Made by a program: the position numbers and the translations under genes. This document shows, piece by piece, positions 17,114 through 25,103 of a stretch of DNA of 64,000 nucleotides (within the stretch, counting starts at the first letter, position 1; the number at the start of each line of letters is the position of its first letter). A model generated the notes under the pieces. It searched no databases. It was not told the origin of the DNA and saw only the letters and a program-made list of their open reading frames with translations. The DNA comes from JAFGKK01 sp964521085 (GTDB lineage Bacteria > Chloroflexota > Anaerolineae > Anaerolineales > RBG-16-64-43): positions 33,242 through 97,241 of the forward strand of contig CAZFPL010000008.1 of NCBI GenBank assembly GCA_964521085.1, given 5' to 3'.

Positions 17114-17150
17114 GAAAAAACTCCCCGCCATCTCTGGCGGGAAGTTTTTA
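17114..17150. terminator. Bidirectional intrinsic terminator
   Basis: A GC-rich stem CCCGCCA (17124-17130) and TGGCGGG (17135-17141) with a TCTC loop is flanked by an A-run on the left and a T-run on the right. It can stop the plus-strand exporter operon (ends 17092) and the converging minus-strand operon (ends 17180). Confidence 0.85.
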
Positions 17151-17179
17151 TTATTATTGATATGGACAATGCAACAGGA

Positions 17180-18100
17180 TCAACCTCTGGTGTATTGAAA
17201 GACAAGAATCTGCGAGGGCATCGAATAGAGGGTCAGAATTCGGCCGTCGTGGGAGATCACCGGAAAGCCGAAAACATCGGACACGGTCTCTTGGATCCAG
17301 CTTGCGCCGCCGTCGGAAGTATGAAAAGAAACGACTTGGCTGCTCCCGCCGCCCACCGACGGGATGATAATCACCCCGTGCATGGCATCCGTGAAACGCA
17401 TCGCCGCAACGGGAGGATTCATGTCGGCGATCGTAAGAGCGGCCAGGGGCGGGGAGCCGGCCGGCTTCCAGATTTTACCGTCGTCCGCCGTGGAAAAGAG
17501 CAGGCCGGATTGGGTCAGCAGAAATCCATGACCGGCTTTAAACAGGGAGATGGCCCCGATACGGTCCGCGCCTTCCGGAAGCATTACATCATTCCAGGTG
17601 GCGGCGCCATCGGAAGTCGTCACCAGCTTGGCGGAGGTCGCCGCCCAACCGGTCCGGGTATCCAGGAAACTCAGGAAGCGGCAATGATCCGGAATCGCGG
17701 CACCGAGGTTCATTCCTTCATGCCAGGTTTTGGCGCCGTCCGAAGTGACGCGCACGGCTCCGTTGCCGCAGGCCCAGGCCGTGTTGCGGTCCACGATATC
17801 CAAACCAAAGAGCTGGATTGCGGAAATTTTGGAGGCTTGCCAGCTTGCGCCTCCGTCCTCGGTGTATTGTACCCGGCTGTCGTCGGCGATGGTTATCCCG
17901 AATTTGGAATCGTAGAAACCGGTCAATTGAATCAAAGGCGGCGCCTGCACGGAGAGCAGGAGCGTCCATGGTTCAGGATTCTCCGTCGGAGCGGCGGTCG
18001 GCTCCGGGGTCGCCGTCGGTGGAACGGCATCGGCTTGGCACGCCGAAAGCGAAAGTACTGTTATCCCAAAGAGAGGAAGAAGAAAAAATTTATTTTTCAT
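17180..18100 (-). CDS. BNR/Ycf48-like beta-propeller lipoprotein
   Basis: The 306-residue predicted lipoprotein has a signal peptide ending LSLSAC and a Pro/Thr/Glu linker, followed by a beta-propeller built of BNR/photosystem-II-stability-factor-like repeats. The recurring pattern is (T/Y)(T/S)(E/S)DGG(A)(S/T)W: YTEDGGASWQ, VTSDGAKTWH, TTSDGAATWN, STADDGKIWK and HTSDGGASWI. Such proteins are extracellular scaffolds or sialidase-like propellers. No sialidase catalytic residues can be claimed. In-frame starts exist at 18115, 18103 and 18100. The last fits the GAGGTGAG upstream with 7-base spacing. It is the last gene of the minus-strand GH27/permease/mannosyltransferase run, 19 bases after the preceding stop. 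Confidence 0.75.
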   Translation of the reverse strand: MKNKFFLLPLFGITVLSLSACQADAVPPTATPEPTAAPTENPEPWTLLLSVQAPPLIQLTGFYDSKFGITIADDSRVQYTEDGGASWQASKISAIQLFGLDIVDRNTAWACGNGAVRVTSDGAKTWHEGMNLGAAIPDHCRFLSFLDTRTGWAATSAKLVTTSDGAATWNDVMLPEGADRIGAISLFKAGHGFLLTQSGLLFSTADDGKIWKPAGSPPLAALTIADMNPPVAAMRFTDAMHGVIIIPSVGGGSSQVVSFHTSDGGASWIQETVSDVFGFPVISHDGRILTLYSMPSQILVFQYTRG

Positions 18101-18133
18101 CATCTCACCTCGCAAAATCAGTTTTTATGATGC

Positions 18134-19453
18134 CTATGCCACCCACATGTTGAACGCGAACAGCATCGCCTCAAACCCCATCAGCAGGGCGCTGAAGATC
18201 GTCCAGGCTTTGTCGAAAGCCTTGTTCCTGCCCCAGTAGGCCAGCATGTAGAAAACCGCCGGGGCGGCGAGGATGTAACGCTGGATCCCCTGCACCGGCC
18301 CGCTGCCCCAGGAGATGACCAGAACAGCCAGACTGAACCAGGCGATCTCGGGTTTGTGTTTGAGGCAGGCGATGCAGGTGACCGCGCCGACCGCCAGTCC
18401 GATGAACTCGGTCAGGAAATACGCCGTGCTGGCGGGATTCCCGGCGGTAAGATTCTTGAACGCGTCCGACCAGAGATAGAACGCAGTGCCGAAATCCAGG
18501 AATCCGCGGTCGAAAACCCGCGCCTCGACGAAATCGAAATTAATTCCCAGCCAGGAGAATTTCCAGATCAGGAAGGTGATCAGGGGGGCGAACGCCAGGA
18601 TCATTTTCCCGAAGGAAATGAGCACTTTGCGGTTCGGCGACTTGATGAAGTAAAAAATCTGCTTCCATTCCATGTCGATGTCGAGCCAGTCGCCGGTGCG
18701 AAACCAGGTGATCGCCATCGGGATGATCAGCGCCACGCCCACCCCCCGCGTCAGGGTGGCGGCGGCGCCGAGCAGGGCGGCGGGGATCAAATACCATCCC
18801 CGGCGGCGGAGAAACGCCAGACAGCCGAAAGCGAGCCCGACGAACAGGCCCTCGGTATAGACCTGGACCATGAAGAAACCGGTCGGGAAGATGAGCAGAT
18901 AGAAGACGGCGCGCATCGATCCCTCCTCGCCGAGCGAATCGCTTGTCATGTCATAGAGGGCAAGCATCCCCCCCAAAGCTCCCAGCGCCGAAACGACAAC
19001 CCCCGCCAGAGTCGCCGTCGCAACCGCATTCAACCCGAAGATGCTCAGCGGCAAAGAAAACAGCCAGATCATCCAAGGGTAGAAGGGAAAGAAGGCGTAC
19101 GCCAGCGAGGTGGACTCGCCGTAGTATATAGTTCCCTGCAACAGCATGTGATAGTCGAACGTGGTCGTGCTGAAGGGCGTGAGGTGCGGAATTTTCGGGT
19201 CGTCGTACCCGCCGACGGCGATGCCGATGTAGTATTCCGAATCCCAGCACACTTGGTCGTTTAAAAACGGTTCCAGCAGGTACGGACGGTTTACCTGATA
19301 CGTTTTCGGGTCGGTGTACATCTCGGTCCATTTTTGGGAGCGGTCGGGCCACTGCGGCTGAAACCGGGCCGTCGCCAGGGCCTGATAGCCGATCACGAGG
19401 AGCGCCCAGGCCAGCCAGATGAGGACGATGTTGCGGAAGGCGATCTTGTTCAT
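18134..19453 (-). CDS. PIG-V-like multi-pass membrane mannosyltransferase
   Basis: The 439-residue protein has about ten to twelve hydrophobic segments and the layout of GT-C glycosyltransferases of the PIG-V (GPI mannosyltransferase 2) type. An acidic WDSEYYIGIAVGGYDD lies in the first outside loop near residue 70, then YAFFPFYPWMIWLFS, FPTGFFMVQVYTEGLFVGLAFG and RRRGWYLIPAALLGAAATLTRGVGVAL. GT-C enzymes use lipid-linked sugars on the outer face of the membrane. The bacterial acceptor is unknown, perhaps a cell-surface glycan or glycolipid. It begins 8 bases after the stop of the second sugar permease. Co-transcription with sugar uptake genes and GH27 is likely, but a functional link is inference. 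Confidence 0.72.
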   Translation of the reverse strand: MNKIAFRNIVLIWLAWALLVIGYQALATARFQPQWPDRSQKWTEMYTDPKTYQVNRPYLLEPFLNDQVCWDSEYYIGIAVGGYDDPKIPHLTPFSTTTFDYHMLLQGTIYYGESTSLAYAFFPFYPWMIWLFSLPLSIFGLNAVATATLAGVVVSALGALGGMLALYDMTSDSLGEEGSMRAVFYLLIFPTGFFMVQVYTEGLFVGLAFGCLAFLRRRGWYLIPAALLGAAATLTRGVGVALIIPMAITWFRTGDWLDIDMEWKQIFYFIKSPNRKVLISFGKMILAFAPLITFLIWKFSWLGINFDFVEARVFDRGFLDFGTAFYLWSDAFKNLTAGNPASTAYFLTEFIGLAVGAVTCIACLKHKPEIAWFSLAVLVISWGSGPVQGIQRYILAAPAVFYMLAYWGRNKAFDKAWTIFSALLMGFEAMLFAFNMWVA

Positions 19454-19460
19454 GTCGGGC

Positions 19461-20543
19461 TCACTTTTCTATGCCGGTGACGACCATATCCTGCATGAAG
19501 AAACGCTGGGCAAAGAAGAGGATGACAATCGGGACGATCATCAGGACGATGGCGCTGGTCTGCAGCATCTCGGGGGTGAAGCCGTAGGTGATAAACGCCT
19601 GGGCGCTGAAAGCCATCGTGCGCAGGTCCAACCGGGTGCCCAGATACAGGCTGGCCATGCGCATCTCGTTCCAGGTATTGAAAAATTGCAGCAGCCCCAC
19701 CGTGATGACCACGGGCAGCGATTGCGGCAGAATAATGGAGACCAGCGTGCGCAAAGGACCGGCGCCATCCAACATGGCGGCTTCATCCATGTCGCGGGGG
19801 ATGGTTTTAAAATTCTGCCGCAGCAGGAAGATGTAAATGGCGCTGCCGAAGAATTGCGGGACGATGAGCGGAAGGAGACTGCCGTTCCAATTCAGGACGC
19901 GCGTATAGATCACGAACGTCGGGACCAAGGTGATGCTGTCCGGGATCATGATGGTCGCGATGCACAGGAAGAACAGGAACCGGCCGCCCGGAATGCGGAA
20001 GCGGGAGAATCCGTACGCCACCGCGATCGAAGAACACAGAACACCGATCTCCCCCAGAATGACCACGACCATGGAATTCCGGAAGAGGTTCAGGTAGTCG
20101 ATCGATTCCCAAAGCGATACAAAATTGCGGAACGTAATGGACGGCGAATAGGCTTTGCGCAGACTGCGCCAGGAACCATCCCAGTGGATGAGACCCGCTG
20201 CTGGATTGGCCGGGTCCACAAACTCGCTGTACTTTCGGAAAGAATTAACCAACGCCCATTGCTTGACCCCGTCCGCGGTCGAGACCTCATACACGGGATA
20301 CTCGGTTCCCTGGTAATTGAACGTAAAGGCCACCGCCGGGTAGAGGGGTGCGGAACCGTCGCTCAGTTGCGCGCTCGTTTTCAGAGACGTGGCGACCATG
20401 TAGGTGAGCGGGGAAAGATACGCGAAGATGGCAATCCAAATGAAAAGGTTAACGAGAGCCGTCCCCGTGAAATTCCACATCCGAAAGGTCAGCGTGGAAA
20501 CGTTGAAAAGGCGGCGGAGGTTTTGGAATCTAGAATTCGACAT
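19461..20543 (-). CDS. Carbohydrate ABC transporter permease, MalG type
   Basis: The 360-residue membrane protein is the second permease of a CUT1-type sugar importer. The coupling-helix EAA motif is readable as DMDEAAMLDGAGPLRTLVSIILPQSLP near residue 245, and the C-terminal transmembrane block ends AQRFFMQDMVVTGIEK, as in MalG-type proteins. A roughly 90-residue extracytoplasmic insertion between the first and second membrane segments (VSTADGVKQWALVNSFRKYSEF) makes it longer than the usual 280. Its start overlaps the MalF-type gene by 14 bases. No substrate-binding protein and no MsmX/MalK-type ATPase is encoded nearby, so both must come from other loci. Galactosides are plausible given the adjoining GH27. 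Confidence 0.88.
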   Translation of the reverse strand: MSNSRFQNLRRLFNVSTLTFRMWNFTGTALVNLFIWIAIFAYLSPLTYMVATSLKTSAQLSDGSAPLYPAVAFTFNYQGTEYPVYEVSTADGVKQWALVNSFRKYSEFVDPANPAAGLIHWDGSWRSLRKAYSPSITFRNFVSLWESIDYLNLFRNSMVVVILGEIGVLCSSIAVAYGFSRFRIPGGRFLFFLCIATIMIPDSITLVPTFVIYTRVLNWNGSLLPLIVPQFFGSAIYIFLLRQNFKTIPRDMDEAAMLDGAGPLRTLVSIILPQSLPVVITVGLLQFFNTWNEMRMASLYLGTRLDLRTMAFSAQAFITYGFTPEMLQTSAIVLMIVPIVILFFAQRFFMQDMVVTGIEK

Positions 20544-21477
20544 TGTCTTCCTCCTCGGGGAAATGAACCCAGTGACGCGCCGAACGGAAGATGGCCAGCG
20601 TGATGATCATCACGACGATAAACATGACCCAGGCCAGCGCGCTGGCATACCCCAGATTCGAGTAGGAAAACATCTGTCGATTAATATAGGATTCCATCGG
20701 CGAAAGACTCGCGCTGAAGGGAAGGCCGCGATCGAGCAGCGCCACGCCGCCAAAGGCGCTGATCATATTGATCACCAGGCTGAAGAAAATAGCCGGGGAG
20801 ATCATCGGTATGGTGATGGAAAAGAAGCGGTTGATCGGCCCCGCCCCGTCGACGCGTGCCGCTTCGTAGATCTCCGGCGGGACACTTTGCATCGCGCCCA
20901 GCATGATCAGAAATCCCGGTCCGATGGTCCAGACCGCCAGTAGAATGGGAAAAACAGCATACAGACCGGCCAGCGGCGGTAGACCGAGCGGATCGAGGAT
21001 CAGGCGGTCGATCCATCCGCTTCCCGGGGTGGCGAGGCCGCTGACAATGAAGAAGATGGCGATGGCCGGGATGATGCTGGGCATGAAGAAGAGGGTGCGC
21101 AGGATGGTTTTGCTTCGCATGCGCTTGCTGGAAAAAAATAACGCCAGACCCAGAGCCACCAGCATCTCGATCGGCACCGCCTGTACAAAATAGGCGATAG
21201 ATCCGAAGAGGCTGCTTCCGGCTCCTGTATCCTTGAAGAAATCGATATAGTTCGTCAAGCCGATAAATTTCGTCTTCTCGGGTTCCAGCATTTTAAAATT
21301 CGTAAACGAAAAACCCAGCGCGGCAAGAATGGGCATTGCTTTCAGAAGCAAGAATCCCAAAATCCAGGGGGAGAGGAATATAAATCCGACCAGCCCTTCC
21401 CTCTGCCGCATGGTCAATTGCCTGTGCGGCCCCAATAACCTCTTAAAAATATTCCATCTGTTTTTAGTGCTATCCAT
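20530..21477 (-). CDS. Carbohydrate ABC transporter permease, MalF type
   Basis: The 315-residue membrane protein is the first permease of a CUT1 sugar importer. It starts with the cytoplasmic RQLTMRQREGLVGFIFLSPWILGFLLL. The EAA loop is PPEIYEAARVDGAGPINRFFSITIPMISPAIF near residue 215. An open frame extends to 21549, but the ATG at 21477 has a GGAGG 9 bases upstream (complement of 21487-21491) and gives a normal length. The gene lies 290 bases downstream of the GH27 gene on the same strand. The intervening sequence carries a short perfect hairpin, which may separate expression levels. Confidence 0.88.
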   Translation of the reverse strand: MDSTKNRWNIFKRLLGPHRQLTMRQREGLVGFIFLSPWILGFLLLKAMPILAALGFSFTNFKMLEPEKTKFIGLTNYIDFFKDTGAGSSLFGSIAYFVQAVPIEMLVALGLALFFSSKRMRSKTILRTLFFMPSIIPAIAIFFIVSGLATPGSGWIDRLILDPLGLPPLAGLYAVFPILLAVWTIGPGFLIMLGAMQSVPPEIYEAARVDGAGPINRFFSITIPMISPAIFFSLVINMISAFGGVALLDRGLPFSASLSPMESYINRQMFSYSNLGYASALAWVMFIVVMIITLAIFRSARHWVHFPEEEDNVEF

Positions 21478-21500
21478 AAATCGAAACCTCCCAGCAACGG

Positions 21501-21518
21501 GCATCCGAACGCGGATGC
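21501..21518 (-). promoter_or_regulatory. Short perfect hairpin upstream of the MalF-type permease
   Basis: GCATCCG (21501-21507) and CGGATGC (21512-21518) form a 7-bp stem with an AACG loop, about 10 bases upstream of the permease Shine-Dalgarno. There is no T-run, so it is not a classical terminator. The rest of 21478-21770 has no supported gene. Confidence 0.4.
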
Positions 21519-21770
21519 CTGTAACCCGCGAAGTGCCGCCACTGCCCATGACACGGAATTGTCCGTCCTCAGAGAAGAAAACCGGAGTTTGGACCCCGGG
21601 AATATTCAGTAAGGCGACTCTGTTTTACTTCCCATGACCAACCGGGAAAATGAACATAAACGGATCCTATTTCTATGTCGTATCCCGCGACAACAGCCGG
21701 TGGATGGAAGCCCAATCCGGGAACCGGAACGGAGGAAGCCGAAACAGCTCCCATTACTTATTGGAACTGA

Positions 21771-23057
21771 TCATTCCGGAGTCAGGGTCACCGTGGGAAC
21801 ATCGCCTACTGCAGATGCGACTCGGATCAGCACCACTCCATGCGATGGGACCGTGGCCGTGTAGCTGTTCATAAACGATCCCAAGTCGATCCGCTGCCAC
21901 AGGTCGCGCACCGTTGCCGCACCGGGAGGCAGGCCGAGATCAGCCCATGCCACGGTAATGTCGGCTGTTTCGTCGGAACGATTCAAAAGCGCGACCGCGC
22001 GAACATTGTTCCCGGACAGAATCTTGGCCCAAACCTCCGGTTTCTTTGTCCCTTCGATATTGCCCACCAGAACTCCCTGATTTCCAAGCGGGTCCTGGTT
22101 TATCGCAATGACTTCCGGGGCGGTCAAGATGTCGATGGTCGCCTGGGACATGTTTCTCAAATCGTTCCCTGCGATCAGCGGCGCGGCCATCAAGGCCCAC
22201 ATCGTGAAATGCGACCGGTATTCGAGATCGGTCATTCCGCCGTTTCCGACTTCGAGCATATCAGGATCGTTCCAGTGCCCCGGCCCCGCAAAGGCGGCCG
22301 AGGCGCTGTTGGCGTCCATGATCGCCATGATGCGGTCCCATGTGTCTTGGATGTCGCTTGACGTGCGCCACAGATGGGCTATTTTGCTGCCCGCCACCCA
22401 GTATCCCGGAAATCCCCAACTGCACATGCTGAACACGATCGGACGGCCCGTCGCTTTCAACGCGTTGCTCATCTTCGTAAAATCTTTGACCAGGCTGCTG
22501 CCCGGCGCCGGACTGCAATTGTCGTATTTCAGGTAATCGATCCCCCAGGATGCGATCATGTTGGCATCCTGAACCTCGTAGCCGTAGCTGCCGGGGAAGT
22601 GGCCGCAGGTTTCCGTTCCGCGATTCAGGTAGATCCCTAATTTCAGCCCTTTGGCATGGACATAATCCGCGACGGATTTGATCCCATGGGGGAACTTTTT
22701 CGGATCGGCTGGAAGGGATCCGTCTGCGTTGCGCTCGGAGGCCATCCAGCAATCGTCGATGTTCACGTATTGATATCCAACAGCCTGCATCCCGCTGCTG
22801 ACCATGGCATCGGCGATCTCCTTGATCAGAGCCTCGCTGATGTTGCAGTTGAACCGGTTGTAGCTGTTCCAGCCCATCGGCGGCGTGAGCGCCAGATCAT
22901 CCCACGTGAGCGGCTTGGGGGTGAACGTCGAAGAGGGCAGGGGCGTGAAAGTCGGGGTTCCGGTCGGAGATTTCAGGATTCCGCAACCACCCGTTACTCC
23001 AGCGAGGATGCAAGCTGCCAAGAGAAAAACGCCGATCGTTTTTGGATTATTCATCAT
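21771..23057 (-). CDS. GH27 alpha-galactosidase lipoprotein
   Basis: The 428-residue glycoside hydrolase family 27 enzyme has an N-terminal lipoprotein signal (AGVTGGC) and a Thr/Pro linker, so it would be anchored outside the cell. The catalytic barrel starts LALTPPMGWNSYNRFNCNIS. It shows YVNIDDCW, LKLGIYLNRGTETCGHFPGS, the nucleophile Asp in YLKYDNC near residue 175 and the acid/base Asp in RTSSDIQDTWDR near residue 233. GPGHWNDPDMLEVGNGGMT and the C-terminal beta-sandwich (VWAKILSGNNVRAVALLNRS) are complete. Alpha-galactosidase is the commonest activity. Some relatives act on alpha-N-acetylgalactosamine or beta-L-arabinopyranose. It heads the minus-strand run with sugar permeases. Confidence 0.92.
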   Translation of the reverse strand: MMNNPKTIGVFLLAACILAGVTGGCGILKSPTGTPTFTPLPSSTFTPKPLTWDDLALTPPMGWNSYNRFNCNISEALIKEIADAMVSSGMQAVGYQYVNIDDCWMASERNADGSLPADPKKFPHGIKSVADYVHAKGLKLGIYLNRGTETCGHFPGSYGYEVQDANMIASWGIDYLKYDNCSPAPGSSLVKDFTKMSNALKATGRPIVFSMCSWGFPGYWVAGSKIAHLWRTSSDIQDTWDRIMAIMDANSASAAFAGPGHWNDPDMLEVGNGGMTDLEYRSHFTMWALMAAPLIAGNDLRNMSQATIDILTAPEVIAINQDPLGNQGVLVGNIEGTKKPEVWAKILSGNNVRAVALLNRSDETADITVAWADLGLPPGAATVRDLWQRIDLGSFMNSYTATVPSHGVVLIRVASAVGDVPTVTLTPE

Positions 23058-23310
23058 TCTTCTCCAAGGCGACCGGCGTTCTCACGAAAAGCCGGGTCGT
23101 TGCCGTTAATCCACCTTCTTCGAAAAAAGAACCACCCGGATGGGCCGGAAGGTATTTTAACCGATCCGCATTCCTGCCCACCAGTGCGCACGGAGGGTGA
23201 CCATTCCCGGACAGAGCAATCCTGATTTTCATCCTCCCATCCGATTGTAGGTGGAAATAGTTTTCCCGTAGTTGTGAATTTGCTGAGAAAGTGGACGGAG
23301 AACCCTTTGC

Positions 23311-23325
23311 TGGAAAACGTTATCA
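23311..23325. promoter_or_regulatory. LacI-type operator-like site upstream of GH27
   Basis: TGGAAAACGTTATCA has the near-palindromic AACGTT core typical of LacI-family operators. It lies about 255 bases upstream of the GH27 start and between it and the CGNR gene end. No LacI regulator is encoded in the window. A single match of this kind can occur by chance. Confidence 0.3.
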
Positions 23326-23350
23326 ATCATAGGCCGCCGGGGGAGAAGGA

Positions 23351-23965
23351 CTACCTTCGAGCCGGGCGTTCTCGTTCAGCGGGGGTTATTTCCGCCCGCC
23401 GGATCCTTTGGTAATGACGATGGGCTTTCGCGCGATTGCCGCAAATTTTCATCGTGCACCAGCGGCGGGAGTGGTTGCGGGTGGAGTCGAAGAAAAGCCA
23501 GCCGCACCCCTCGCATTCGCGAATCCGATTCTGCCGGTTCGAAAGCAGGAGATCTGCGACAGACCGGACCGCCTCGCATAGGATCCAATCCACCGGATCG
23601 ACCGTCTGGCACGCCAGGACATACCCAACACCCGTGGACGCCAATCTTATTTTTTTAAACGTCTCTTGATAGAGTTCGTTGAAGGCGGAAACATCCGATT
23701 TCGATGGGGTGCTGGAACGGGCGAATGGCAGCAGCAAATGAAAGATCAGCAAACGCACTGTGCGGACGCGCGACATGGATGTCCCGGCAGAGGGCGGAGT
23801 GGTCCGAATACGCTTCGGAAGCGTTCCTTGCGCGCGTCCCCACTCGAGAAGCGCATCCCGATCCGGGAAAAAATCATATTCCGGCGGATCGTGACGATGG
23901 TCGAAGGTGTTGCAGAAATCCACGCCATAAAGGCCGCCGGCAAAAAAAAGGCTATCAAATTTCAT
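23351..23965 (-). CDS. ABATE/CGNR zinc-finger domain protein, putative regulator
   Basis: The 204-residue protein has the ABATE domain at the N-terminus (LYGVDFCNTFDHR) and a C-terminal CGNR zinc finger with all four ligands: ECEGCGWLF, DSTRNHSRRWC and MKICGNRAKAHRHYQR. Proteins of this type are thought to be transcription factors or stress-related DNA/RNA-binding proteins. The CGNR part binds zinc and probably nucleic acid. The start at 23965 follows GGAAGGAAG. A TATAAT on the minus strand at 24013-24018 is a possible -10. Neighbours give no hint of the target. The divergent gene is a secreted metallo-beta-lactamase-fold protein. Confidence 0.85.
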   Translation of the reverse strand: MKFDSLFFAGGLYGVDFCNTFDHRHDPPEYDFFPDRDALLEWGRAQGTLPKRIRTTPPSAGTSMSRVRTVRLLIFHLLLPFARSSTPSKSDVSAFNELYQETFKKIRLASTGVGYVLACQTVDPVDWILCEAVRSVADLLLSNRQNRIRECEGCGWLFFDSTRNHSRRWCTMKICGNRAKAHRHYQRIRRAEITPAERERPARR

Positions 23966-24116
23966 GGGCTTCCTTCCAATATGGAAGAATCACAGGCTGT
24001 TCACAGCTTTCCATTATAACCTATAAAAGGTCTTTGACGAGTTATAGAGAAGGGAAGACAACCTACGGGAAAAATATGACAGAAAAATGTAAAAACCTTT
24101 CAAAAAGGAGAAGACA

Positions 24117-24893
24117 ATGGAAAAAAACATATCCGTCATTCTGCTAGTGGCGGCGGCAGTCCTGCTGGCTTCCGGTTGCGCCACGCCGGCCGCCGTTGAG
24201 TCATCTCCGTCGCCGATCCCGGCCACCGCAACCCAGGAATCCATTGCTCCGGCAACCGATCTGCCGGAGGTCGTGGGGAAATTGCACTGGTTCGGCATCT
24301 CGTCGATCCTCTACCATGGCTCGAAAAATATTTATTTCGATCCGGTCATGCTGACGGGGAATCTGCCGCCCGCCGACATCATCCTGATCAGCCATGCCCA
24401 CTCCGACCACGCGGATCTGGACAGCCTTAAGCAAGTTCTTACATCGAAGACCGTCTTGATCATCAGCCCGAATGTCGCTGGCTTCTACGAATCCCATAAG
24501 GATGAAATCGGTGTCCCGGCGGTTATTTTGGACGAGGGTGAGACGACGGAAGTCGATGGTATCAAGATCAAGGCGGTTCCCGCCTACGATGATCAAATAC
24601 ACTTTCGAAACGGCAAAGGAATGGGCTTTGTCGTCAGTGTCGACGGGGAGCGAATCTATTTCGCAGGCGGAACGCGCGTGTTCCCCGAAATGGCCCAGAT
24701 CGAAAGCGATGTGACAATTTATCCGTGGTATCGGAATGCCGATGTCCTCGAGGCGGCCAAGATCCTGCAGACCAAGGTGCTAATACCGGTCCATGTCGGT
24801 TATTCGGGCGTCAAGGCATTTGTAGATGTATATGGAAAGGAAATAACGCGTTTGACAATTATTGCGCTTGAGCCGGGACCGTATAACCCGTAG
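24117..24893 (+). CDS. Metallo-beta-lactamase-fold lipoprotein (UPF0173-like)
   Basis: The 258-residue predicted lipoprotein has a signal ending LLASGC, a Ser/Pro/Thr linker, then an MBL-fold hydrolase of the UPF0173/UlaG-like group. HWFGISSILYHGSKNIYFDP opens it, the metal motif HAHSDHADL (HxHxDH) lies near residue 93, and a late His is in LIPVHVGYSGVKAF. The usual GDT metal-bridging Asp is replaced: the equivalent segment reads IYFAGGTRVFPEM. This may alter the second metal site. The substrate is unknown. The start is well defined by AAAAGGAGAAG. A hairpin terminator follows at 24974. Confidence 0.8.
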   Translation: MEKNISVILLVAAAVLLASGCATPAAVESSPSPIPATATQESIAPATDLPEVVGKLHWFGISSILYHGSKNIYFDPVMLTGNLPPADIILISHAHSDHADLDSLKQVLTSKTVLIISPNVAGFYESHKDEIGVPAVILDEGETTEVDGIKIKAVPAYDDQIHFRNGKGMGFVVSVDGERIYFAGGTRVFPEMAQIESDVTIYPWYRNADVLEAAKILQTKVLIPVHVGYSGVKAFVDVYGKEITRLTIIALEPGPYNP

Positions 24894-24973
24894 AGCGAAT
24901 AATCGATAATAGCCGGGATCCGTCATTAATTAATTGAAGATACAGGTAATTCGGGTTTTGCCGGTTCCGAGAC

Positions 24974-25023
24974 AGCATCCTTCGGGATCCACAAAGATAG
25001 GAATCCTGGAGGATGCTTTTTTG
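24974..25023 (+). terminator. Intrinsic terminator after the MBL-fold gene
   Basis: AGCATCCT (24974-24981) pairs with AGGATGCT (25010-25017), with a 28-base loop that can fold further, and a run of six T follows. It lies 80 bases downstream of the stop at 24893. Confidence 0.6.
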
Positions 25024-25087
25024 TGAGGGGAAAAACGCCAATAAAAACGTGATTTCTTGTCAAATTCGAGTAAAAAACGAACATTTG

Positions 25088-25096
25088 TGCTATAAT
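25088..25096 (+). promoter_or_regulatory. Extended -10 promoter placing +1 at the start codon
   Basis: TGC followed by a perfect TATAAT (25091-25096) is an extended -10. The expected transcription start is about 25103, and the GTG start codon is at 25104. There is no Shine-Dalgarno, so the mRNA is predicted to be leaderless. No good -35 is seen at 16-18 bases. Confidence 0.6.
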
Positions 25097-25103
25097 ATAA
25101 ATT

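Noticed and set aside
25057..25062. TTGTCA as -35 for the radical SAM promoter
   Set aside because: The spacer to TATAAT would be 28 bases, too long for sigma-70. The extended -10 alone is reported.
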